From Ignavibacteria bacterium (GTDB lineage: Bacteria; Bacteroidota; Ignavibacteria; Kapaibacteriales; UBA2268), in contig JAERMQ010000038.1 of the NCBI GenBank assembly GCA_016844745.1, positions 1 through 64,000 on the forward strand: 64,000 bases of DNA. The letters are read 5' to 3'. The notes below the pieces were generated by a model that saw only the letters and a program-made list of their open reading frames with translations, was not told the origin of the DNA and ran no database searches. Shown here piece after piece: positions 11,901 to 21,306 of this stretch. The first letter of the stretch is position 1, and each line of letters begins with the position of its first letter. Position numbers and translations under genes: made by a program.

Positions 11901-14181
11901 TGAATTCAACACACTTTTTGCATCTTATTTCGAAAGTCCTTCTGCACCTCACTTTACTTCGTATAATTATTCGGGTTCGGAAGCTTATCCGCTATATGCT
12001 CACATTTATCAGGTAAGCAACCAAACACATGGTGAAGCATTTGATTTAACCGTTAATATTGAAGATAGAGCCGCCAGTTCTGCTATGTGGACTGGAACTG
12101 TTACAGTTACCGGCAATAATGTCACTGTAACCAACGGGTCATTTGCATTTAATAACCTTTCGGAAATAGTGCAAAGCGTTACTCTTAATAACGTTAATGG
12201 TACTACCAATGTAGTTCTGACTCCTGCCGGTACCGGATTGCTCAGCCGTCCGAGTAATGCTTTCAACTTATTCGGAGCCAAACCTACAGTACAGGCATCG
12301 AATATTAAATTCACAAATACTGCTATGACAAACGAAAGCCTAACATTCTCATGGACTAACGGTGACGGTAATAATGCATTAGTTTTGGTTCGATTGAGTG
12401 ATGCGATTAGCTTTACACCTTCACAGGGAGTGGGTTATGGTACTTCAACGAATACATTTACCAATGGAGGTTCAGTAGCATTTTCCGACGGTGCTGATGT
12501 TGGAACGGTTTCCAATCAAAAAGCATTCGTCTATAATAGTAAATCTAGTACAGCCGGCGGTACATTAAGCCTTAATTTAACAGGTGTTACAGCATCTACT
12601 AATGTATGGGTTGAAGTTCTGGAATACAATGGTGTAAGCGGAGCAGAGTCATACAAGACAAACGTTCTTGTTTCACACAAGAATCCTAATACACCAAAAT
12701 GGATTGATATACAAAATATCAGTAACCCTGAATCGAATCAGTCATTCAGTGTCAATGTTGGATTACGCAACCGTGCGAATGCAGTAGTAACAGCCTCTTC
12801 ACTCGGTTACACTCCATCAGTAACATTGAGCTATACAACAGGATATGGATGCCAGGGCCAATCACCTGCACCGACAGGTTTCACAGGAGGTTCAATGGGT
12901 TCGATAACAGGGACATATATGCCGTTTACCGGTGTCAATTGGACATTCTCTGATGCAAACTGCGGATGTACATTCAGCAAGGTACAATTGCAGGCTGTGG
13001 ATTCCGAAGGTTATTTATTCACCGATGAATCCAATATGTTCAATATTCTCAATCATGAGACGAAACCGAACAGAATCAGGAATCTTACATTGGTAATACT
13101 CCCAACAGGCTCCGGAGCTTGTGGTACTTATTGCACAGGTAAAAAAGGTATCAGAACCCTTTGGCAATACAATCCAAGTTCATCGACAGCATACAAAATC
13201 GTAACTGCCAAGCAAGGATTAAATGCGACAATGGGCTTACCTGCTCAGGGAGAATATTTCAATATTGGTAACAGCCAGGCGCCTTCGAATTCATCGAGCG
13301 GAAACTTTGCCAATCCGTCTTCGAGCTATACTGCTGCAGATGCAAATACAAAGGTTCTGGCTAATGTAACAAGCGCTACAATAACTGGAGTAACAGCTTC
13401 AAGAAGCGTTGATATGACCGGATTTACACCTCTTACTACATACAGGATAATGATGGTTACTTATGTTGGCAGGGGATATGCTGCAAAATATACAACCGAC
13501 ACAGCATTTACAAGTATTAACAATCCGATGAATATCTCGACCGGCAGCCCGAAATCGTCAACAGACCTTGTATATGCCGAATTGGAAGATATGAGCGGAA
13601 AATCATTCGGAAATAAAGTTTATCTTGACTTTAAAACTAAAATTGAAAAGAGTGTTATTGGATTTAATATTTATCGCGCAGAAGCTAATACTGCCCAGGA
13701 ATCCGACTATGTAAAAGTTGGAAGCTATATGTCAAATTCCGGACTTATTGCGGCTAACAATCCCGATGGAGCCAGATACAGCTTTATCGATGCTGACCCG
13801 ACATTGGTTTCAGGAAAAGACTACATATACAAACTCGAGTATTATGGCGCTGATGGCGAGACCGATATACTTGCTTATCACATTATTACGATTCTGACAA
13901 CATCCGATGCTAATGCTTCGATGTTCGTTTCGGAAATTTCACCGAATCCAGCCGAAACGAATATTTCGTTCAAGGTAGAATTGGCTAATAAGGAAAATCT
14001 CACTGTAGAAATCAGGGATTTGACCGGTAGCCTTATCTCCGCTCCGATTGCAGGACGTTCTTATGAAGGCGGCTCCCATAGGTTCGATATACCTTTGAAA
14101 GAGCTAACTTCTGGAACATACCTGCTAACCGTTTCAAATGGTATGGAAGCAGTGCAGCAGAAGTTTGTCGTCGTGAAATAA
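5998..14181 (+). CDS. Giant T9SS surface protein: N-terminal right-handed beta-helix, FnIII/Ig-like domains, internal NHL-like propeller, C-terminal sorting domain
   Basis: Signal peptide MKRNYVSKIFLILIAFAISLSTAYSAQ; WYVSTTGDDANSGTISTSPLRTIGEAV beta-helix start; C-terminus SEISPNPAETNISFKVELANKENLTVEIRDLTGS...QQKFVVVK. Confidence 0.92.
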   Translation: MKRNYVSKIFLILIAFAISLSTAYSAQWYVSTTGDDANSGTISTSPLRTIGEAVSRATASSTINIASGFYDEYLALNKSLFIAGTNATTNAIYISNNAMLTSGSGGLWADYVTVASGSKIQDGINLVVSGGTMDVAAGTFYENLTINKNFIFNGSVSGNTPTTILSGEWSESQLFAPAIKIMSNTVTDLTIENLEITDFMATNSTTPQAGILLEDGNHHINLNNLFIHIIDNPSPTVNKGYGVYIGANSYVSIENSKITNNKEANIFIENTAGSDNYPSNLSIINNEINGRKKGIVFASTGMSDDAGMINTSTISGNKITGYTSSSFAITNPTSTKLNVKRNYWGTCNLFTIDGMMSSIDIDYIPFWLDANKTNLSADSPTTEARNIVFTSASDTEIRLRWVNGNGSGRYVYYGPSNSISSATLGYDGTGNTAVIGGLQPATDYWFWIIEYNTFSCNEVPYQVSNPVGQTISTYNPRMKTTRPNISMAILGESQLISGNFTKEVCNGFPFNLYLVMKAGSAQGSVATFNYGGMNTSVGSSNWSATSPSTATYTVNANAASNVSLVTAYDAMGRSCVISQPNVTHSITLKFPPNAPTLSAPGAPACSTFVANWVDVSNENYYTVEVATSSTFGATTVSSGTVTSNTVNKEISGLNQGTKYWYHVIATNECGFNTSSSGTVTTLGGPIAAPLNLNGTAGCTSVSLTWSAATGATSYQVIGSPNSDLSNPTATHTITSTSDVFSSLSGGTDYYFAVRGANQCGSVGTWTSTYHLATLPTTPNTPTALMATNVSCYNFTATWTPAVFIEGGSPGSSSYTSSNTWTSPQVNGPSIITTIGNYVYLLNGNIVQVYTSNGVNAGTISFTGINTPMSIIGTPGNLYIGDWGGSIHSFTGSGANFTQGGFFGVGGQALTIGMDGYLYSFNNTTVNKYNLSNTSQTFANFPFDAFELSTPAGIVVDASGNLYLTDEAGFLYKYNPSNTTPVYSNSTTFGSEEFSAPRGIVFNGEGDLLIADSEFASNRIKKFTTSGSFVDTLNWSSIGGHFMLSPNSLAVDGNGNLYAQVDDNVFFIQKFTLTTTGTVGGTNKTPSAYNVQVASNPTFANVVFTGSTSNNSTNYLNVATGIEPGLTYYYRVTASNSCGTSSFSNSITVNSIALPVAPTSATASNATCTTINLGWASVSGATGYKVAKYVGTTAPTLTYSDVGTSTTFQFTGLAGGTTYTYVIAAYSACNSSATLYASTLTGSMSTLAIPSAAGTITGQTHICNNNSATFSVPPIANATSYVWSLDGTSITTSSSNTVTVTFAPPSTSYSTVSVYGSNMCGTGTPSSLVVYVYKGLTGNITPATIPAYCANDVINPTLTSTSPLDANFTLSYQWMSSSSFNGVYIPVNTASTRSLSPVITAPGLYYYKLIVTVSDASKALCSATTSSYVCIVVNPIPDVVTHQYYSTCQYSPFSASVSFNTPYNANDYSYMWSFTGLTPGTGMNGDYVAGTFPSNPDRIPVSQWNSVGEKMFKCVVTNNTTQCSNTVTFHVYVTEKPVVTISHDVMNEENSTTVTLCNDITLTASHNMPTSASFTYFWTLNGNSIDNNSAVLVVPSSSTTSFGLYEVTVVERDEHNSTGCSSDISNGIYIRQPLTPNQPALSITHKGSHNFTIDVTNKSEESVTGYDIYISDNNAFANADIYLNVPKLQIPMEFSELGGENMLPGTAYFVKFVPFNGCTSMSDYTSTLTLTTFSPTYTFAETIPFDGYNFGIVIKGQVSSTSQTFHFSATQIPEGEFFDISPAYGIRIRYNGTNYDYNVNSPENTVPLTLTAGSSNTIGAIFEVFFAPPEADYYSWSAGVFYSELWTIGQPEPTFITVNGIGLLEPPTTQAGPIAFTKDANGAFEFNWGAGNGNGRIVAMSINNSLTWTPSAATSYSDPRVGGVTQWNPSSGNDFMVVAASASYSNNNTMNSVTVTNVPDGATIFVKVFEFNTLFASYFESPSAPHFTSYNYSGSEAYPLYAHIYQVSNQTHGEAFDLTVNIEDRAASSAMWTGTVTVTGNNVTVTNGSFAFNNLSEIVQSVTLNNVNGTTNVVLTPAGTGLLSRPSNAFNLFGAKPTVQASNIKFTNTAMTNESLTFSWTNGDGNNALVLVRLSDAISFTPSQGVGYGTSTNTFTNGGSVAFSDGADVGTVSNQKAFVYNSKSSTAGGTLSLNLTGVTASTNVWVEVLEYNGVSGAESYKTNVLVSHKNPNTPKWIDIQNISNPESNQSFSVNVGLRNRANAVVTASSLGYTPSVTLSYTTGYGCQGQSPAPTGFTGGSMGSITGTYMPFTGVNWTFSDANCGCTFSKVQLQAVDSEGYLFTDESNMFNILNHETKPNRIRNLTLVILPTGSGACGTYCTGKKGIRTLWQYNPSSSTAYKIVTAKQGLNATMGLPAQGEYFNIGNSQAPSNSSSGNFANPSSSYTAADANTKVLANVTSATITGVTASRSVDMTGFTPLTTYRIMMVTYVGRGYAAKYTTDTAFTSINNPMNISTGSPKSSTDLVYAELEDMSGKSFGNKVYLDFKTKIEKSVIGFNIYRAEANTAQESDYVKVGSYMSNSGLIAANNPDGARYSFIDADPTLVSGKDYIYKLEYYGADGETDILAYHIITILTTSDANASMFVSEISPNPAETNISFKVELANKENLTVEIRDLTGSLISAPIAGRSYEGGSHRFDIPLKELTSGTYLLTVSNGMEAVQQKFVVVK

Positions 14182-14193
14182 TATAATAAATAA

Positions 14194-14226
14194 ACAAAAG
14201 GCGGGCTTTATAGCTCGCCTTTTGTT
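14194..14226 (+). terminator. Rho-independent terminator
   Basis: acaaaaggcgggctttatagctcgccttttgtt after the stop at 14181. Confidence 0.75.
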
Positions 14227-14762
14227 ATTTTAATTGAATCTTTGGTTTTGAAAAATTGTAAAAATGTAATTTTTCTTCAAAATCTTTTAGACCAACCAAA
14301 TGGGGTTACAAAATTTATTGAAAAATTCCAAACCATTGATGATAATTGATTATCAATTACTTATATTTGCAATTTAAAATAGTTATGAATGATTAAAAAA
14401 TAATAATAATATAATGTAATATTTGAGAACAATTGGCGCGCTTTTTGATAATTTCACTTTCGGGAGGTTAGAGAATAAGCAATTAATTGTAAGAAAAGTT
14501 TTTTTATTTTTGAAATATTTTTTTTAAATTGTGCTAATAATTTTGGTTAGAATGTATTTTTTATTATATTTGATATTGTTAATTTATGCTAAAGCATAGA
14601 TTTAATTAGTATAAATAAAAATTTATAAATTATGGTTCTTAGGAATAAACTGATAACTCAAGACATACCAATTAGTTATAATCACTTAAACTGTTTTCTA
14701 TCTTTGAAAAATAACAAAAGAAATAAATATTATAATTTTCAAACTTTTATAGGAGTATAATC

Positions 14763-17700
14763 ATGAAGCATTTGTTAAAATATTTAACCTTGCTTTTGAC
14801 AATCCTTATCGTTTCTGTTCCACTTCAAGCGACAACCTTTTATGTCGATAAGCAAAATGGAAACGATGTTAATCCTGGTACATTTGCTTTACCATGGAAA
14901 TCCCTTCAATATGCCATTGATAGAACCAATGCCGATGGTCATACGATTAATCTTAAAAATGGAGGAACTTTTCAGGATAGTTCTTTTGTAATCGGCAATG
15001 GTCATAGTAACCTTATAATTAATGGAACTTTTGGTGGAAACCAAGTGATCATGGATGGAGGAGGTTCATCATCAACTCTGACAGCTTTCACAATTTCCGG
15101 TTCAGCCGGTGTGAATATTAGGGGATTTAATATCAGAAATTACGGAAATGGAAAAGGTATCCGTATTTCGGGTGGAAATGGTTATCATATTTTATATTCT
15201 AATACCATCCAAAATTGTTACCATGGAATATATCTTGATGCAAATGATTTGGGTAGTATATCTGTTGGAAATGGCTCTACCAATATAAACACAATATCGA
15301 GTTCAACCTTTGGTATCTATTTTGTTGCTAATGCAAACACATCCTTCTATAATTCTTATATCAAAAGCAATATAATAGATGGATGTGGAACCGGCATTTA
15401 CATCCAGAATCATGCACCTAATCAGTATCAACTAAGAATTGGTAATTCTACCGGACCTACAATTCAAAATTATCTGTCAGCCGGTATTCATGTTGAGAAT
15501 TCAACAAATCCCGGCTCCAATCCTGCTCCTCTTGAAATCAAACGAACTAAATTCTCAGGTGGTGCAACAAATTCGAAAGCGATAAAAGTAACATCATCGA
15601 ACGGTACAATCACCAAAGTCAACGTTGGTGGAACCGGCTCATTCTTTAATAAATTTTATGATGGAAAAACAATTAGCATTGAATCAAATCCTGCTTCTAA
15701 TGTTAATGTTTCAGGTAATAGTTTTACTTACACATCTCCAACAAAACTTATCAGCAATACTGCGCCGGGAGGCGGAACTGTTAATGCTGTCGGTAATTGG
15801 TGGGGAACTTGTGATATAAGCGAAATTACATCAAACAGGGTAACCGGTTCATATAATATAGAACCTTTCTCGTTAGTTGACGGAAGCGATGGTTATACTT
15901 CTGTTTATCCGTCTAATTCATCTTCTTTTACATCAGTTACAACGAATTCAAATTCTGTTACATTAATTTTCCAGCAGAATGTAAGCAATACAAAACCTAA
16001 TTCAGGATGGATTTTGGTTCGTTATAGCGGTATGAATCCTGCAAATAATGATTATCCGGATGTCGGTAGAAGCTATTCAGTTGGAAATTTACTGAATACT
16101 ACATCAAGCGGAACAATTGTTACTATTGAAAATTGGATTACATCCTATCCTTATGAGTATATTGATGCAAATGCAGCTCCTGGTAACATATTTACATACA
16201 GGATATTCGAGTTTATGAAATATTCAAGCGGTTCAATAAGTTGCGGACAAGATTTTTATGCTTATAATCCGACCATCAATCAATGGAATACAGGAACGGT
16301 ACAAACGCCATCATCAGCATCAATTTCGCTCAGGGATTTCTCAAATTCTTCAGCAACTGTCTGCCAGAATGGTGATGTGAATTTTAATTGGCAGGTATTT
16401 AATAATACCAATCAAATTCCTGCCGGCGGCGGTTTTGATTTAGAAATTACTAAAGAAGGAAATCCGGGTTATTACGAATATTTTACTTTCCCAACAGCAG
16501 GATCTTATTCAACAAATTCGGAAACATTCTCTATTCCTGGAATTCCAAACTTTTCTACAACCGGTATATTTTATGTGAGAATGGCATCGCAAACTTGTTA
16601 CGATGGCAATAATAACACTTGTTTCGTAGATAATGCTAATATTATAACTTTGACAGTTCTTCCAGGCGCTGCTTTTGCTTTTGCTTCGACTTCCTGGACA
16701 CAATGCCAGAATACAACTTTCAATTTGTCTGAGGCTGGAGCTACCGTTACAAATTATAACGGTTCCTTAACCTTTACTGTTCCAAGCGGCACATTGACTT
16801 TAGACAGTCAATCAGGAACTTCTGTTACAGCCACTACCGTACCGACAAGCGGACCGACTTTCAGCTATACATCGACCGGACTACCGCAAAGTTTTACATT
16901 CAATATCATGGCTTTTTCGAACGCTTGCGGACAAACATCAACATCACAAAACATTACGCTTAATGTTGTTCCAAAAGCTAATCCTTCAATCTCTAATCCT
17001 TCGCCCGTCGCTGTTTGCGAAGGTGTGGCAAGTTCGGCTATGGCTACCGTTCAGACTACCTCCACGATTGCTTCGGGAACATGGACTGTTGTTCGTATTA
17101 ACGGCTCTGCAGCAACCGGAACAATAACAGCCGTTAATGGGACAGCTTTTACAAGCGTTAGTAATACCGAAAAAACATTTACCGGAACCCCGGCTTCCGG
17201 CACGACATCGATAACTTATGTTCCCAGCCCGACAGATGCTACAGCCGGATTCGTTGTATTTAAATTTATTGCTGCTAATGGAGGAAATTGCACGGGTACA
17301 CAATCTGTATCCTCAACATTAACCGTTTATCCTCAGCCCGGTAACGGAACAAATCTAACAATCAATACGACTCAAAATACAATTTGTCAATATGAAACAA
17401 CAACGGTTTTTGCAACAGCATATACCGGAAATACCTATACATTCTTCCGCAGCATCAATGGAGGAGCGTGGAGCCAGATACAATCCGGCTCTGCAACATT
17501 TGTTACGGTTGACCCGACTGCTTTAATCCTTACAAGCGGAACAATAAATTATATGATTGGTTATACTAATTCCAATGGTTGTTCTAATACTACAACTTCT
17601 TTGAATATTTATGTAAATCCGAGACCAACCAATTTAGCCTTAACATTTGGGGCAGGAAATACTGCTTCAATTTGCGAAAACGCAACTCAGCAAATCAATT

Positions 17701-20700
17701 CGGTACTTGATGCCGGGGTAACCAACACTTGGTATGAAAGTACAAACAATGGAACATCGTGGAATGCAATTGCTCCTCAGCCGAGCGGTTCCTTTACCGT
17801 TATTTCCAATAAATCTGCTGACGGATTTCCAAGTGTGACATTTACTTACAGGCTTATTAAAACCAATAACACGACAGGATGTACGACTACTGCCGCGCCT
17901 TCGGAATATTTCTATTTGAAAGTGAATCATAATCCATCAGCAACACTCACAACAACAATGGGGCTTACAACAATTTGCGAAGCTACAACAACTTCATTTT
18001 CCATTCCAGTTGACCCATTATTATCAAATCCTGCAACTACTCAATACACCTTATGGCATAATGGTCATTCTCACGGAACAGTTTTCGGAGGTGGAAACCC
18101 GAATGTGTTCATAATACCTCCTACACAAAGCGAACAGAATACAACCGGTTCCGGTACTTATTCTATTGCTGTTGCAGATGGTACAACTGGTTGTTCACGA
18201 ACATATACTCATCCAGTTGCTTTAACCGTATTTCCATTACCACAAGCAAGCAATGTTACTCTTACGGCTAATGGTAATACAACTTTTTGTGATTATGATG
18301 GGCAGCAGGTGATATTAACACCTCAATCTGCTTATCAACAGAATATTTATACATGGATTTTAACTACCACATCTGCCACAACATCTGTCGGAGGTACGGT
18401 AGTTGCTACCAATGCATCTGCTTCTTATACTGTTAGCAATCCTAATCAATCCGGAAGATATTGGATTACAGTTGGTAATCCGGATTTACCAACGTGTACA
18501 GCTTCAACTACATTTGGTCAACATATTGATGTTTTAGTTAATCCACTACCCAGCGCTACCTTTTCGGCAAGTTCGGCTACTATCTGCCCGACTTTCACAG
18601 TATCTTTGGCATTGGTTCCTGACCAAATTATCATTCCTTACACCTATACCTGGAATTATAACTTTAACGGAGGCGCCTTCTCATCAACTACATTTTCAAC
18701 AACGAATTTGCTCACTGGCTTCCAGTTAATGAACCCAGGTACTTATCAGTTCTATGCTATTGTTTCAACACCTTCTTCCTGTACATGGGCAACTACTATG
18801 GCAACCGTCACAGTACGACCATTTGTTGCCGTTGATAATATAAGAAACATAAATGGTGGTACTTCTTTATCAATGAAGGGCAGTGACCCATACATGATTA
18901 TTGGAAACGTCGGCGGTTCGGCAACTTCAGGTTCCTTCTCGATTATCGATGGAGATGGTCACTTCCAGACATCGTCTGCCCCTGCTTCTACAGTAACGAT
19001 GGCAACAGCTACATTTGCTGCCCCATCCGGTACTTTCTGGTATCATCCCGGACCAACGGACATTAATCCAAGAGAATATGCAATAATAAAATTGGAAGCA
19101 TTCTCTTCTGCCGGCTGCACAAGTACATGGACAAGCTCTACAATCAGTATTGTACCGAGTCCAACCCGTCAGGCAAGAGATATTAAATTCACGAGTGAAA
19201 ACACATCTCAAACAACTGTTACATACACTTTACTTAGCGGCAACGGAAATAAAACATTAGTGTTACTTAAACCAAATGTTCCAATTATTTATAACTTTGA
19301 CAATAATAACGATTATGTTAAAGCCGGTGCCAGTACATTTTTGGACCTTGATGGTGGTTTGATTACAGTTCTTTTAGGTGACAATAACCAAACACCGAGA
19401 AACAGATGGTCACAAGACGGCACTTTACTTACTGGAGCTGTCGGTGGGCTTGATCCAACAACGAAATATTTTGTGCGTGCTTATGAATACAATGTTAGCG
19501 GACCTACAACCGTATTCCTTAATGATGACGGCAGAACCAGCACTACGATTACTCATAACCAACGCGAAATAACCAGACTTGCTTTTGCCGGAAGTATTTC
19601 CTCGCCGCAAGTCGATTGGACAACCTTCACCAGCTTTAGTGTTAACTGGGTTGACCGTGCAGGCAATTTGAGAAATAATGGCGACATTATAGTTTCATCA
19701 AATACATTTAACTTTAATGAAGCAATCCCAATGACTATTAATCACGGATTAGCGCCATCGAGCTGCACAGAAACAGCTATCTATGACCTTGCCAGCAATA
19801 CACTGACAACTACGACATCTTCGGCTGTAGGTGTATTCGCTAACTTCAAATGGGGAGTTAATCCATACCATGATGGTTGCGGTGCAGGATATGCTCAATT
19901 ACGAGCACTTTCCGACGGTATTATTACCGGTCAAAGTTCTACATTTGCATTAAAAGCAATGGAGGGCGAATATGTACGCGGACTTAGAATTACAACTCCG
20001 ACATGTTCAACTGCCACTGTTAAATGGTCAATAAATGATTTATACAATACTCCCATTGTTATGAACGCAGGAAGGTTCGTATTTGACAATTCCGGTAATC
20101 CTACACCCTGTTCACCGTTTGCAGCAGGTACTTGCGAATGGTTCGGTCCGAGAAAAATTGTCCTTGCAAGAGTTAACACTCCTCCGACTATTCCACTTGA
20201 CGGAAAATATTATTATGCTGCTGCCGGTAATAGCCAATATGGACAAGGTAGGGATATTGGTTTTGATAATCCAAATGGATTACGTACTTACTCCTATGTT
20301 ATAGCAGCAGAATATAACGGCGACGGTGGTCTATGCACAAATTGCAACACTTCTAATAATGTTTCAATTACGGGCTTGGCACCGAGATATACTTATTACG
20401 TCAGAGTATTTGGATATCGTGGTGGTCCGGCTGCAGGAACAAGTCCTACTTCAACAATCGGTGTAACCGGTAATACAAATTATCATTCGGTTGGTAGCTG
20501 GCAAAGTTTCCGCGCTCCAAGCTGCCGTGAAGCAACAGACGCCGTTTATCTTGAATTCTCCAACATGGAAGCTTATTCCTTCGATAAATCGGTATTCACA
20601 CAGTGGGAAACCAGATTTGAAAGAGGTATCATCGGATTTAATCTTTATAGAGCTGATGCCGATAACGAAGATATCGAAAATTCATTTGTTAAAGTCGGCA

Positions 20701-21161
20701 GCTATATGTCGAACAATGAATTAATTGCCGGCAATAACTTCTCAGGAAGTCAATACTCATTTACCGATAAAGATGTTTCGCTTCAGGTTGGTAAATCTTA
20801 TGTTTATAAACTTACATTCGTTGGTGCAGACGGAGAAGAAGATTACATCGATGAGCAGGTTGTTAAGGTTCTCAGTATGCCGAATACCGGAGGAGCATTA
20901 TTGGTATCCGAGATTACTCCTAATCCTGCAACTAATGAAATCAGCTTCACAATTGATTTACCGAAGCAAAAAACCATTACTATCGAAATAGTAGATGTTT
21001 CAGGTAAAACAGTTGCAATGCCTTACAACAACAGCTTATTTAATGCCGGAACAAACGGTATAAAAATAAATCTCAGCAATGAACTTCCATCAGGAATGTA
21101 TATGTTGAATATTACATCCGAAACAGAAGCCGCTTTGCAGAAATTTGTGATTGTTAAGTAA
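14763..21161 (+). CDS. Giant T9SS surface protein with N-terminal beta-helix, Ig-like/FnIII domains and sorting domain
   Basis: Signal peptide MKHLLKYLTLLLTILIVSVPLQA; FYVDKQNGNDVNPGTFALPWKSLQYAI; C-terminus SEITPNPATNEISFTIDLPKQKTITIEIVDVSGK...LQKFVIVK. Confidence 0.92.
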   Translation: MKHLLKYLTLLLTILIVSVPLQATTFYVDKQNGNDVNPGTFALPWKSLQYAIDRTNADGHTINLKNGGTFQDSSFVIGNGHSNLIINGTFGGNQVIMDGGGSSSTLTAFTISGSAGVNIRGFNIRNYGNGKGIRISGGNGYHILYSNTIQNCYHGIYLDANDLGSISVGNGSTNINTISSSTFGIYFVANANTSFYNSYIKSNIIDGCGTGIYIQNHAPNQYQLRIGNSTGPTIQNYLSAGIHVENSTNPGSNPAPLEIKRTKFSGGATNSKAIKVTSSNGTITKVNVGGTGSFFNKFYDGKTISIESNPASNVNVSGNSFTYTSPTKLISNTAPGGGTVNAVGNWWGTCDISEITSNRVTGSYNIEPFSLVDGSDGYTSVYPSNSSSFTSVTTNSNSVTLIFQQNVSNTKPNSGWILVRYSGMNPANNDYPDVGRSYSVGNLLNTTSSGTIVTIENWITSYPYEYIDANAAPGNIFTYRIFEFMKYSSGSISCGQDFYAYNPTINQWNTGTVQTPSSASISLRDFSNSSATVCQNGDVNFNWQVFNNTNQIPAGGGFDLEITKEGNPGYYEYFTFPTAGSYSTNSETFSIPGIPNFSTTGIFYVRMASQTCYDGNNNTCFVDNANIITLTVLPGAAFAFASTSWTQCQNTTFNLSEAGATVTNYNGSLTFTVPSGTLTLDSQSGTSVTATTVPTSGPTFSYTSTGLPQSFTFNIMAFSNACGQTSTSQNITLNVVPKANPSISNPSPVAVCEGVASSAMATVQTTSTIASGTWTVVRINGSAATGTITAVNGTAFTSVSNTEKTFTGTPASGTTSITYVPSPTDATAGFVVFKFIAANGGNCTGTQSVSSTLTVYPQPGNGTNLTINTTQNTICQYETTTVFATAYTGNTYTFFRSINGGAWSQIQSGSATFVTVDPTALILTSGTINYMIGYTNSNGCSNTTTSLNIYVNPRPTNLALTFGAGNTASICENATQQINSVLDAGVTNTWYESTNNGTSWNAIAPQPSGSFTVISNKSADGFPSVTFTYRLIKTNNTTGCTTTAAPSEYFYLKVNHNPSATLTTTMGLTTICEATTTSFSIPVDPLLSNPATTQYTLWHNGHSHGTVFGGGNPNVFIIPPTQSEQNTTGSGTYSIAVADGTTGCSRTYTHPVALTVFPLPQASNVTLTANGNTTFCDYDGQQVILTPQSAYQQNIYTWILTTTSATTSVGGTVVATNASASYTVSNPNQSGRYWITVGNPDLPTCTASTTFGQHIDVLVNPLPSATFSASSATICPTFTVSLALVPDQIIIPYTYTWNYNFNGGAFSSTTFSTTNLLTGFQLMNPGTYQFYAIVSTPSSCTWATTMATVTVRPFVAVDNIRNINGGTSLSMKGSDPYMIIGNVGGSATSGSFSIIDGDGHFQTSSAPASTVTMATATFAAPSGTFWYHPGPTDINPREYAIIKLEAFSSAGCTSTWTSSTISIVPSPTRQARDIKFTSENTSQTTVTYTLLSGNGNKTLVLLKPNVPIIYNFDNNNDYVKAGASTFLDLDGGLITVLLGDNNQTPRNRWSQDGTLLTGAVGGLDPTTKYFVRAYEYNVSGPTTVFLNDDGRTSTTITHNQREITRLAFAGSISSPQVDWTTFTSFSVNWVDRAGNLRNNGDIIVSSNTFNFNEAIPMTINHGLAPSSCTETAIYDLASNTLTTTTSSAVGVFANFKWGVNPYHDGCGAGYAQLRALSDGIITGQSSTFALKAMEGEYVRGLRITTPTCSTATVKWSINDLYNTPIVMNAGRFVFDNSGNPTPCSPFAAGTCEWFGPRKIVLARVNTPPTIPLDGKYYYAAAGNSQYGQGRDIGFDNPNGLRTYSYVIAAEYNGDGGLCTNCNTSNNVSITGLAPRYTYYVRVFGYRGGPAAGTSPTSTIGVTGNTNYHSVGSWQSFRAPSCREATDAVYLEFSNMEAYSFDKSVFTQWETRFERGIIGFNLYRADADNEDIENSFVKVGSYMSNNELIAGNNFSGSQYSFTDKDVSLQVGKSYVYKLTFVGADGEEDYIDEQVVKVLSMPNTGGALLVSEITPNPATNEISFTIDLPKQKTITIEIVDVSGKTVAMPYNNSLFNAGTNGIKINLSNELPSGMYMLNITSETEAALQKFVIVK

Positions 21162-21176
21162 ACCAATCAAATAATT

Positions 21177-21219
21177 AAAATATCGGCGGATGCGTTATGT
21201 GTATCCGCCGATTTTTTTT
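21177..21219 (+). terminator. Rho-independent terminator
   Basis: aaaatatcggcggatgcgttatgtgtatccgccgatttttttt after the stop at 21161. Confidence 0.85.
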
Positions 21220-21306
21220 ATTCAAAGGTTAAAAAATGTTTAATCTTTAAGAATTTTTTTTTAATTTTCCAGTTCTTTAAAATGTATTTTTATTAAGGTT
21301 TATATA

